Origin: Circinella umbellata | Lineage: Eukaryota; Mucoromycota; Mucoromycetes; Mucorales; Lichtheimiaceae | Assembly: GCA_025093555.1 (NCBI GenBank) | Contig: JAIWNF010000021.1 | Coordinates: 496,001-560,000, forward strand | Direction of reading: 5' to 3' | Length of the DNA stretch: 64,000 nucleotides | Shown: positions 51,101-61,418 of the stretch, in pieces | How the letters are laid out: each line of letters begins with the position of its first letter | How positions within the stretch are numbered: position 1 is the stretch's first letter | Translations under genes and position numbers: made by a program | The notes under the pieces: generated by a model | What the model was told of the DNA's origin: nothing | Seen by the model: the letters and a program-made list of their open reading frames with translations, nothing else | The model's database searches: none

Positions 51101-51884
51101 GCCTATACATATCAGCTTGTTACTATTTCACTATTTAAATCATTACCAACTATATGAATTGCAACCCATATAGTGTTTGTTGTCAGAAACCTCATGATCA
51201 TGGGGTCCTTTTTCATTTCTTGTTGAATCAATATATTAGTCAAGCATAAATATGTAAACAGATTATGGTAACAGCCCTATGAAAAACATGGCTTTTAAAA
51301 CTGTTTCTTTCTACTATATACCTTTTCACACTATGATTCTTGTAAATTTTTAAAGTATATGATTATCTAAATTTGAATGTCTATCAATGATTAATATACA
51401 CACAGAACCCCTTTTTACGGAAGGAGAGGAAACCAAAAGGGTTTTCTAAAATACCAAAAAATTAAAATATACAAAAAATGATGAAAGACGATCGTTTGAA
51501 TTGAACAAATAATAACACATTGGGTTCCCTGGCCAGTTGCTCCATTGAATGCATAAACTTATCTTTTGCCTTTAATAAAAAAAGTATTAAAAGAAAAAGA
51601 AAATTTCAAACAAAACGTGCATTAACGTAAAAATAAAACAAAATATAAAAGAATGTAAAAGAAAACGACCGAGATCCATGAGTACTTCATAAGAGAATTA
51701 AATGTCAAAAAAGTAGTTCATGCCATGAAACATATAATTTATCCGTACCAGCCACCAGACCAGAATTTCTAAAGTTCAAGCAACTTTTTTTTTTTTTTAG
51801 TCCCGAAAAAGGAACCTCTCAATTTTATATACATATATATATTTTTTTTTTTTTTTTGCATATACGACACACATAACTTTCTTC
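48131..51884. other. Intergenic, 3.75 kb, no convincing gene
   Basis: The largest gene-free stretch of the right half. The first kilobase is pyrimidine-rich on the plus strand and purine-rich around 48850-48970. A 71-codon frame with a true ATG at 50458-50670 has no recognisable motif and no splice partners. No tRNA-like cloverleaf was found by eye. It could hold unannotated non-coding RNA. Confidence 0.45.
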
Positions 51885-54321
51885 ATGCCACCAAGTAAAA
51901 GTTCATTTCAAAAAGATCAGGATATAAATATACATTGAAGAAAAAAAAATTCAATGTTTTAACCTTATTTATATATTATAAAATAAATTATTAGAAAAAT
52001 CGCTTGCCGATCAGATTGCTGATCTTGAAACTACTGTTCAACAAGGTAATAAAAAAAAACCCTCCTCCCCCTCACTTTATATTAATCCATGTTAATTAAT
52101 TAGCATAATGAATAGTAATAATAATAACTTGAATATTCATTAACTGAAATGGACTTGCTTTTTATAATTTTTTTTTTCTTTTGAAAGATTATGATCCCGA
52201 AGATATTAGTGAACCAGTACATGATAATGTAGGAGAACATGACGCCGCAGGCAGTGATAATGACGATGCTCGAGAACATTATGTTAAGGTTGGCAAAAGT
52301 TCGATACGAAAAGAACAACAATTTTTGTTAGATGATCCACGTTATGCTGGTCAACGAGCGAGTCGAAAAGATTTATATTCATCAGATGAAGAAGAAGAAG
52401 AAGAAGTTGATGATGACGAAGAGGATAGCAATAGTGATGAAGATGACGAAGAACTTGAATCATGGGATGGTGCTTCAGATGATGACGATAACTTATTAGA
52501 AAAATCTAAAGGATTAAAAGATGAGGATGACGAATCAGAAGAAGATAGCTCTGATGCTTCAGATGATGAAGTAGAAGACGAAGAAGAAATGACTGAAATT
52601 AATGAAGAATTACAAAAATTGCAACAAGACGAAAAGTACGTAGGATTTTCGATTTTATATATGTGCAAAAATCTAGGGATAAACACCTCTATACAGAAGA
52701 AAAAAGACTTATTTAAATTAAATTTTAGAGCCATGATATCCAAAATGTCACAAAGTGCCCAAGGTGATATTGAAAAAGGTCAACATGTTCGACAACAATT
52801 GGTATGATTATTTTTTATTACTCATGGAAAGGAAAGGGGGGATGAAACAAGTGAAATGCTACTTTAAAATATTAATTTTTTTTTTTTTGTTACTTGTTCA
52901 AAATTTATATATAGACTTTATGGGAAAATTTTTTGGAAAGTCGTATTCGTACGCAAAAAGTCGTTGAACTTGCAAATCAATTACCTCAGGTTATTATTAT
53001 CATTATTAGGTTGTTGGGATGAGGAGGGTTATATTAGAAAGACTTACTGATAATGTATATATATATAGCATGACACATGGCCTGACTTTTTAGCACAAGA
53101 AGAAGGCATCGAACCTGATCTTGATGCTACAAAGGATGAATTACGGGAAACATTAGATGAATTAATTGATTTACGAAAGAATTTATTAAATGATACGGAA
53201 GCAGTGGATTTAAGTGGATATAAAGGAAATAGTCGAAAACGATATCTTGATGATGATGATGAATATATCGAGAAACTTTGGGAAGATATATCAGAAATTA
53301 ATGATGTGTAAGTATTTATCTTTACTATCAAACTGTTTGAAAAAAGAAAAACAAACACGATAGACAATAACACTGATAATAATTATGATAATAATAATAG
53401 GTTTGTTCCATTCCGTGATTCTACTTTGGAGAAATGGAGCAATAAAGTTCAAGTAGCATCTAGTGCAAGACTTAATAAAAAATTCAAAGCATTTGATCAG
53501 GTAAAAAAAAGGAGTTTTGTTTTTACTCCTCCTCTAACACCATGTGTAACTTCTATTATTGTTGTTATACTGTTTGTATATACATGCATGTATGTATGTG
53601 TTTACACATATAATAATTCCTTTCTTCTCATTTCTTTCTAGAACATTATGACACAAGTTGGCAATATCATGTCAGATAAAGAGAATCTTGTACGACGAAC
53701 ACAATTACAAAGATCCGAATATCGGGTTCTTGGAAAAAAGGTTATTCATTTTTTTATTTTTAATTTTTTGTTCATTGTGGAAAAAAACAATATCCTTAAT
53801 TTGAATTTTTTTTTTGTTTTAGGCTCAGGAAATCGAATCAACCCCGAATAATGGAGAAAGTACACGCGAATCACGTAAAGCAGATCGTCATTTGAATAAT
53901 TATGATGTAGAAATCTTTGATGATAATGATTTCTATCAACAATTATTACGTGAATTGATTGAAGCACGTATGGTGGATACAGATGATCCAATTGCTCAGG
54001 GTATGCGATGGGCAGCTAAAAAAGCTGCAGAATCGAAAAAGAAAAAACGTGCTGTAGATCGAAAGGCTAGCAAGGGTCGTAAATTAAGGTAATTCTAATT
54101 CCTGATAATTACATTTCGAAATCCCAATAATGAACTATGGAGTGGAATATATGTAATAACTTTTTTCAATATTATATTTTAATAGATTTGATATTCATGA
54201 AAAAATACAAAACTTTATGGCACCTATTCCAACTGGTACTTGGCATGATGAAATGACAGAAGAACTTTATTCTTCTTTACTTGGTCAAAAGAAAATGGTT
54301 TTAGATGAAGCTACTGCATAA
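51885..54321 (+). CDS. BFR2: AATF/Che-1/Bfr2 ribosome-biogenesis factor
   Basis: Ten exons: 51885-51894 (10 nt), 51995-52045, 52188-52635, 52729-52801, 52915-52989, 53069-53307, 53401-53500, 53642-53740, 53823-54088 and 54186-54321, giving 498 residues. The yeast protein is part of early 90S pre-ribosomes and is needed for 18S rRNA maturation. The start reads MPPKKSLADQIADLE, typical of the family. A long Asp/Glu/Ser acidic region follows (about 70-155). The conserved AATF core has ISKMSQSAQGDIEKGQ and QRSEYRVLGKK, and the C-terminal TRAUB domain ends GRKLRFDIHEKIQNFMAPIP. Lys/Arg-rich KKAAESKKKKRAVDRK is a probable nucleolar localisation signal. Two donors (after exons 5 and 8) are GTTATT, weaker than average, but skipping them breaks the frame or adds stops. 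Confidence 0.92.
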
Positions 54322-54706
54322 TTTAGATATATATATATATATATATCAACACTATTCTACACATACAAACAAATAAGCAAACAAAAGCATATATTATTAT
54401 TTTTTTGCATCTCCTTTATTTTATTTTTATTTATTATAATAATAATTGTATTATTTTTTAAAAAATAACATTGTCTTATTATTATTATTATCATTAGTTG
54501 CTATAGCAACTTTAGACTTGTTACTAATTTATTGATTTATGAAGAAGACTGCTCAAATCATTTTGTATAATGGAAACACGTATTCTTATAAAAATTCATA
54601 TTCCGCATGAAAAAAAAAAGAAGAGGTCGCGGCCTTTTCCTGCCACGTTGAAGAGCATATATATTCTTCCTGTACATACCAAAAAAAAAAAAAAAATTAA
54701 CTACCA
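54322..54706. other. Short intergenic between BFR2 and GOT1
   Basis: 385 bp; a TA repeat at the BFR2 stop, ATT repeats at 54478-54492, and A15 at 54681-54696 just before the GOT1 ATG. Confidence 0.5.
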
Positions 54707-55511
54707 ATGTGGTTGAGCGACTTACAAAGTATTTACCATTCTAAATTGAGTGAACAACTATTAATATTATTATTCTCTTCTTGTGGTAATTGTTGACAAA
54801 TTGAAATAAATTATTTGGCTTTCTATTTTTTCTTTTTAGAAATCGGTGTTGGATTAACGGCATTTGGCGTTTTTTTCATGGCACTTGGTGTTATGTTATT
54901 ATTTGATGCAGGATTAATGGCTATTGGCAATGTAAGAATAATATAAATAACCCAAGAGTGAGCAAAAATTGGATTCAAAAGAATTATGGTTGTATATATT
55001 TACATTGGGGACGGTTATTGTTATTATAGATCTTATTTTTATGTGGTATTGGAGCTATTATTGGTCCTAAAAGCACTTTGGTGTTCTTTACAAGACGTGA
55101 AAAAATACGGGGGACAGTTTGTTTCCTTGGAGGTATTTTTTTGGTATTAAGTAAATTTCCAGTCTTTGGATTTGTGTTGGAAGTATTTGGTTTTTTGAAT
55201 TTGTTTGGGTAAGTTTGGATTTTTAAATATTATAAGAATGGAGAGGTTAAGGTAGGTTATTGTTCAGTTAACATGGAACAACCCACTCTTTATTCATTAT
55301 AGTGATTTCTTCCCTGTTGTATTTGGTTTTATGCGACGATTACCCATCATTGGTCCTGTTTTAAGTCATCCAGCTATCTCCAGGGTAAATACTTGATAAC
55401 ATTGTTCACCCAAACAATAGTAGCAGTAGTAGTGAAAGTGATAATTTAATGCTAATTTAACGATGGCAATTTGTGTAGTTTATGCCGAGAGAGTCACGTA
55501 CTCGAGTGTAA
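54707..55511 (+). CDS. GOT1: Got1-like Golgi vesicle transport protein
   Basis: Five exons: 54707-54728 (22 nt), 54840-54931, 55030-55208, 55303-55384 and 55479-55511, giving 135 residues (yeast Got1 is 138). It is a four-helix membrane protein of ER-Golgi traffic. The start MWLSDLQKIGVGLTAFG is the conserved opening. Helices lie around GVFFMALGVMLLFDAGL, ILFLCGIGAIIGP, GTVCFLGGIFLVLS and VFGFVLEVFGFLNLFG, then the family's FFPVVFGFMRRLPIIGPVL. The last exon encodes FMPRESRTRV, a basic cytosolic tail. None of its exons is long enough to stand out as an ORF, so the gene is easily missed without splicing. Confidence 0.93.
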
Positions 55512-57053
55512 TAATAACTTCTTTTCCGCCCGTGATTCGGAACATAATTTTTCGTTCAATCATATATTTTTAGAGAGAGACAAAAAAAAACAATAATAAC
55601 TAAAAAAAAAAAATACATAATACATAATATATAATAATAATAATACCCCAAAACTCTTTCTTTCTTTCGTTTTGAATGATTTAGAAAAAAAAAAGTGTCA
55701 ATGGATTTTATATTTATATTTAGCATTATTTTTCTGTACGACTGCTAGTTTTTACTTTTTGTTTGGAAAATCCTATATCTTTTTTTTTTTGCCCCACCCT
55801 TTTGTCCTCCCTTACACTCCACATGGCTGATCTTATTATTATATGATTTGCATAAATGATTTAATTGAACAGAAAAACTAAAAACTGGAATTCGAGAAGG
55901 TTATATCATCTTTTATTTTGACAGCAACGTGATCACCGTAACGCAGCATATTGGATCAATAATGCGTTTTCGCCGCCTTATTTGTTTCGTCAACTCTTCC
56001 ATCCCCCCCCCTTAATACATCTCATACTTTTCAGTTTTATAATACTATTTATTTTTGGGTTTCCCGCCTTAAACAAAATTACTATGGGTGCGGTGAAAAG
56101 GAAAGATAAATCAATTTAAATCATTAGTGTGCGAAATAAATAAATAAATGAAAAGATATAGTAATCGTTATAAGGAGTTACTTCTGAGACGCTAATTATA
56201 TATATGATATACCATTTTTTTTCTATTTTGAAATTGTTTCCGCGCTCTCCCCCAAAAAACTCTTTTTTACTTTGCCACATTATGAATGTGAAAACGAAAG
56301 AATATTATTATTACATATTCTTAAGAATATTTGTACTTGCGTTATAAAAAAGATTGATAAGTGGTAAGAGTCCCGGGTCAAAAACAATATTACACTATCC
56401 CATCTATTCCTCTCTTCCCCCCCCCCACTGAACGATTATGAAGATTTTTTTTTTCGGCTCATAATAATTAAACCATTCGTTGTCCTGGAAACTTTTTTTT
56501 TTCAGTTATATCCTCGGGAATCAGTTTCCATGACCACTAAAATAAATCTTAATTTTTTTTTTTTTTTTTTTTACTCCTTTCACTTTTTTTTTTGCTTTTC
56601 CCCTAGTGATTTGCGATTTATCTTATTAAAAAAAAGTTCTTGTCATCTATCAAACAATTATTATTACTTTTTTTGTACGATGTTTGAAAAAAAAAAAAAG
56701 CGCGCACAGACTGCAGAAAAAAAAGTTACAGAAACACAGCTTTGTACACTTTTTGTATACATTTTAGCAATAATAATAAAAAAAAAACGAAACATATTAA
56801 ACGTTGGGGGGGGCGAATTATTTTTTCATTTTCAGTAAACAACCTCTCTCTGATCAGATGCTCTTTTTTTTTTTTTGTTGTCTGGGATAAAAAAATAAAA
56901 AAAGCTAAATAATACGATTTTCTATTTCAGGCTGTAATTACTGTGTTTGATCGTTTTTCTGTTTGATTGATTGGCTAGAATAAATAAGGAACGCCGTTTT
57001 ATTGTGACTCTTGGGAAAATGGAATGATTATGGTCTTTTCCTTGTGCTTATAC

Positions 57054-57084
<31 letters not shown>

Positions 57085-58494
57085 CTTTTTGTTCGGATGG
57101 CTTGAAATGGGTTAGGTTGAAAGAAAGTCGTTTTTTCTTTTTGTTGCTGTTGCTTGGTTACTTGTTGGCTTGCTTATTCCACTTGATTCCCCTAAAAAAA
57201 ATATGATTAATCGAACCATTGAAAAAAAAAGAATCCCATTTGACTTTTAAAAATCTCCCAGCAATAATATCTTATTCTAATCAATATACTTTTTTTTACC
57301 TTTTATGTTTACCTAAGCAAATGAAAAAAGATGCCCATGTTTCACACGAGATACCATTTGTGAATCGGCCCTCTTCCCGAATCAAACTCATGCCCCCCAC
57401 TTTTCTTTGGATCATCCATATTATTAAAGAAAAAAAAAATGATTGCTATTTAATATTTATGAAAATGAATAAAAAATTATGAAAGGGAGAGAGAATCTAA
57501 TATAGAGAAAGAAGAGAAAAACGAAAACAGTTTCAGTGTACGACCCCGATCTTTCCGAAAACGATCATGCGTCTTTTTTTTTTTGTAAGCTTTTTCTATC
57601 ATATATATATATATATATATGTATGCTACTCAACAGCAAAGCTTGTATATAATAAATAAAAAAGCTGTGGTGTGTGATGTGTGATGTGTGTCTACGTGTG
57701 TATTTCAATAAAGTTATCACATTAATTATTATCATTAGCCTCTGTATATGTACGCTGAACTGCTAGCCAACTTTCCCATTCACCCCCAATTCATAACCAG
57801 TCTCGCTAGTTACAAATATACAAATAAAATGTATAAAAAAAGGAAAAGAACAAACTTGATGTATTGAGCAAATATGGTAAATGCAATTGAGAACGGGCTC
57901 TCGCACTCTTTTTATCAACTATTATTATCAACAAAAACATACACTTTCTCTTATTCGATTATACGTATCTGTTCCTCAACCTTAATAAATCGATATTCAT
58001 TTCCCGACATCATCTCGAATACCATAAGAGAATAGAAGAGAGAAATTGGGATATAAACAAAAATGGATTACTCATATAAGAGGATATTTTAATTTTTTTT
58101 TTCTCAAATAAGCGTATTTATAATATGTTAGCAATTTACAAGTTATTATTACTATCGAATTACTATCAAGTTACTATGGATACAAAATAAAGTAAATCTA
58201 CTTTCTATATTTATTTTATAATACTTCATTATCTCTTCTCTCTTATAACTTCCCCCACCCCCACCCCCAAGAAAGCCTCGCAAAAATAAGTGTGTATAAA
58301 AAAGTCCGCTTGAGTTATATATTTTTCTTGGTCCCTTTTTTTTTTTTTCTCTTCGCGAAATCTCTTTTAAAACGTTTCAACCTTTTTTTTTTTTTTCCTT
58401 CTTCCAATTCTCTTTTTTTTTTCACACTTTTTTTTTTCTTTACTTTTTTTAATAACAATTATATATACTTTAATATTAATAATAATAATAACGA
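55512..58494. other. 3-kb upstream region of the Ndt80-like gene, no gene seen
   Basis: No coding stretch on either strand; the longer frames are Phe/Lys-rich readings of T and A runs. It contains a (TA)n repeat at 57056-57084, another at about 57601-57620, TGTG-type repeats at 57666-57702 and a CCCCCAC stretch at 58250-58268. A long upstream region is common for regulated transcription-factor genes, so regulatory content is plausible but unproved. Confidence 0.5.
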
Positions 58495-60814
58495 ATGAAT
58501 TCACCCCATGATGCAAAAGAGTGGCAAATGCTATCGAACGCTTTACCTAGTCCATCAGTAGCTGAAAGTCCTATTCATCCACCTGTTCCTCATTATTCAC
58601 CTATGGATCATCCTTCTTATTCACCTTCATTTCCTCAGGGAAACGGTTTACCCATGTAAGTTTCTTTTGTTATTCACTCTCCCCATCTGAACCTTTTGGA
58701 TCTTTTTATATATGAAAGACAAAAACATAAAAAAAAAGGAGGTCAGTCGTTAAATGCTGTCAATTATGCGTGTGGTCAGTACTTTTTGTGTTTTGGTGCA
58801 ACAAGGTACTACCTACACACAATAGTCGTGGCATAGATAAACGATACACACACACACCACATTCCTTTCGTCTTCATAAACAACTTATCTTTACATACAC
58901 GTACCCTTTTCTTTTTTTGCTTTGTTCAAATAATTTTTTTTTTACTAAACAATAGTATTTACAAACCAAAAAAAAAAAATATAGGTCACAACAATCACAA
59001 CATCATCCTACTTCACCTTCAAGCAATGCTAGTTATGTCAAGACAGAAGCTGACCCAAGATTACCAGGGTATGTGAAACAAAAAACTTATAGCAACGATA
59101 ATTAAACACATAAAATTTTATGCGTGTTATATAATAAATATTGATCTGGATATTTTTTTTTATATATATTTGGTACATATATTTATTATGATGATTTCTA
59201 TTATTATCTGTTTTTTTTTTATTAAAGAATGATGGCCGTTTCTCAACCCAGCACTCCCCGCCCAAGCCCAGCAGCAACTACTACAACTTCTAATACAGAG
59301 GCTGCATCACCGACCCGGAATTCGAATCACTCTGTAAGCGCCGCTGCCGCTACTGCTGCTGCAGTAGCAGCTTATTCTACTCCATCTTTCCACACTACTT
59401 CTCCATATATGTCTGCTGGTGTCGTTCCTCGAAAACGCGGACGAAGTGATTCTTTATTTACTCAAGAATCAGGTCCCTTTTTCAGTTCAACAAAAACATT
59501 TGATAACCTATTTGGAATGGATAGAACTAATTTGTAAGTAAAAGGTTTTTATGAGAGGAATGTACTTTATCTGATCATAAATACGGCATGTGTATTTATG
59601 TATGTGTTGTGTTGTGTGTGTGTGTGTGTGTGTACATATTTTACTTATACATGAAATCCACATCAATATTTAGATTGAGTATCCGCATTCAATCGAAAAT
59701 GGATAGAGGTTTTTTTTTGGCCGATAATGACTGGACATGTTATAGACGCAACTATTTCCAAGTCAGCAGCGCATTTTCTATCCATGGATTGAACCACTAT
59801 TACGCCGAACACGAACCACAATGTTTGGTAAAATCAGATGATGGCAATGGATTTTATCCTGTACGTCGTTTCTTGCTGGGCATTTCAGCACGAGTATCCA
59901 ATAATGATAAACGTATCGATTTGGTACAGCATACACCTAAACGTGATAAAGGACCTCAAATGACACCACAACCCAAACCGATCACAGCCGGAGGAAACCT
60001 CACCATGAGTGCTGTTGGTACCAACCAAAATATAGTTACTTTTGAACGCATTCAATTCAAGACAGCAACAGCAAATAATGGTAAACGGAGAGCAGCTCAA
60101 CAATATTATGTTTGTGTGACGGATTTATATGCAGAAACAGACCATGGTGAACAAATCAGATTGGCTTCTTGTCAATCGGCACCTTTAGTTGTGCGTGGTC
60201 GTAGCCCTGGTCATTATACTGATAGTCAACAAGAACGCACTGTAGTTGCTCCACCTCCACCACCTCCATCAGCTGCTAATGGTGGCTTACCTCCACCGCC
60301 ACCACATCATCATCATCATCATCATCACCCACCACCTCACCATCAACCTCATCATCCTCACCATCCTCACCATCCCCATCATCCTCACCATCACCCAGTT
60401 GGTCCACCACCACTTTCACATAGCTCAGCAGTTCCTTCTTCATCACCAAATATGGCGGATACACCAACAAGTTCTTCACAACAAATTGCATTACCACCAC
60501 CTCATCCAGATGATCGTTTTGCATTTCAAAGACCACCTTATACACCTCCTGCTATGATGCCAGGTGAATATGGATATTACTCTAATTATTCTCATTTCAG
60601 CTCACCGATGCCTTCAAATATGATGATGAATAATGGTCCACCGACACCAACCCAGCATACCCCAAGCTCGTCGGGTGCCCCTCCTTCACCTCAATCTTAT
60701 GCACCATCGCACCATCCTCAACAGCAACAACCTCCAACTCCATCTCATCATCCTTATATGTTATCATCTGTTGCTCGAAATCATTCGCAACCAAGTACAT
60801 CTGCATACTTTTAA
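58495..60814 (+). CDS. Ndt80/PhoG-type transcription factor
   Basis: Four exons: 58495-58655, 58985-59068, 59228-59533 and 59674-60814, giving 563 residues. Ndt80-type proteins bind DNA through an Ig-fold domain and control meiosis, morphogenesis, nutrient response or drug response, depending on species. The DNA-binding domain begins just after the last splice (about residue 184). It contains IQSKMDRGFFLADNDWTCY, RRNYFQVSSAFSI, a PVRRFLLGISARV strand, FERIQFKTATANNGKRRAAQ and the closing SAPLVVRGRSPGHY. The N-terminal ~180 residues are Ser/Pro/Ala-rich. The C-terminal half is strikingly Pro/His-rich, with PPPPPHHHHHHHH and five HHP-like repeats (60290-60400), then Pro/Ser/Gln-rich. Which Ndt80 paralogue this is cannot be told from sequence alone. 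Confidence 0.9.
59611..59632 (+). repeat. (GT)n microsatellite in the last intron of the Ndt80-like gene
   Basis: About eleven GT units lie 40 bp before the exon 4 acceptor. Length change here could affect splicing, though nothing shows that it does. Confidence 0.7.
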
Positions 60815-61418
60815 TAATTATAAATGTACATATAAAAAAAAACAGCTACAACCAACAAAAAAAAAAATCAACCTTTTGATAAGTTAAAAAAAAAAGATTA
60901 CATGTTTAATCTTTATTTTATTTTCCTACTTTTTTTTTGCTTTATTACTTTATACATGCCACTTTCAATATAATAATATTTTTACCTATTAACTTTTCAC
61001 ACTCACTCAAACCCCCCCCCCCATTGTTCTTTTTTTTTGTATCAACAATTTTGTTTTATCCCACTCTATCTATCTTTTTTCTTTTTTTTGTGTTTTTATT
61101 ATATACTATATTATAACTATAATCATATTATTATACTCTCTCACATACACTCCATTATATATATATAAATATATTTATATTTTATAACATGTATAATTGC
61201 ACTCTTTTTTATGTATACAATATGGTTAAGAATAATGGGTAAAAATGAATGAACAGAAAAAGGAAAGAAAGGGAATCATAGAGATAAATGTGTATATGAA
61301 GAAGAAATAATGATGTGGTTTACTTTTTTTTTTTTTTGCTTCAAGGAATGTGTGTATATAATGATAAATATAAAAGAAACATCTAGACAAGAACAATAAG
61401 AGAGGGGGTGGGTAGCTA
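60815..61418. other. Intergenic between convergent genes, no gene seen
   Basis: 604 bp between the stops of the Ndt80-like gene (+) and the BRE4-like gene (-). It has C10-12 and T runs and a TA repeat at 61156-61166; shared 3' end region. Confidence 0.5.

Noticed and set aside
56530..56838. 102-codon Phe/Lys/Ser-rich frame
   Set aside because: Encoded mostly by T and A runs; no conserved content.
60276..60545. Acidic minus-strand frame under the Ndt80-like gene
   Set aside because: It is the complement of the His/Pro repeat coding and a shadow of the plus-strand exon.
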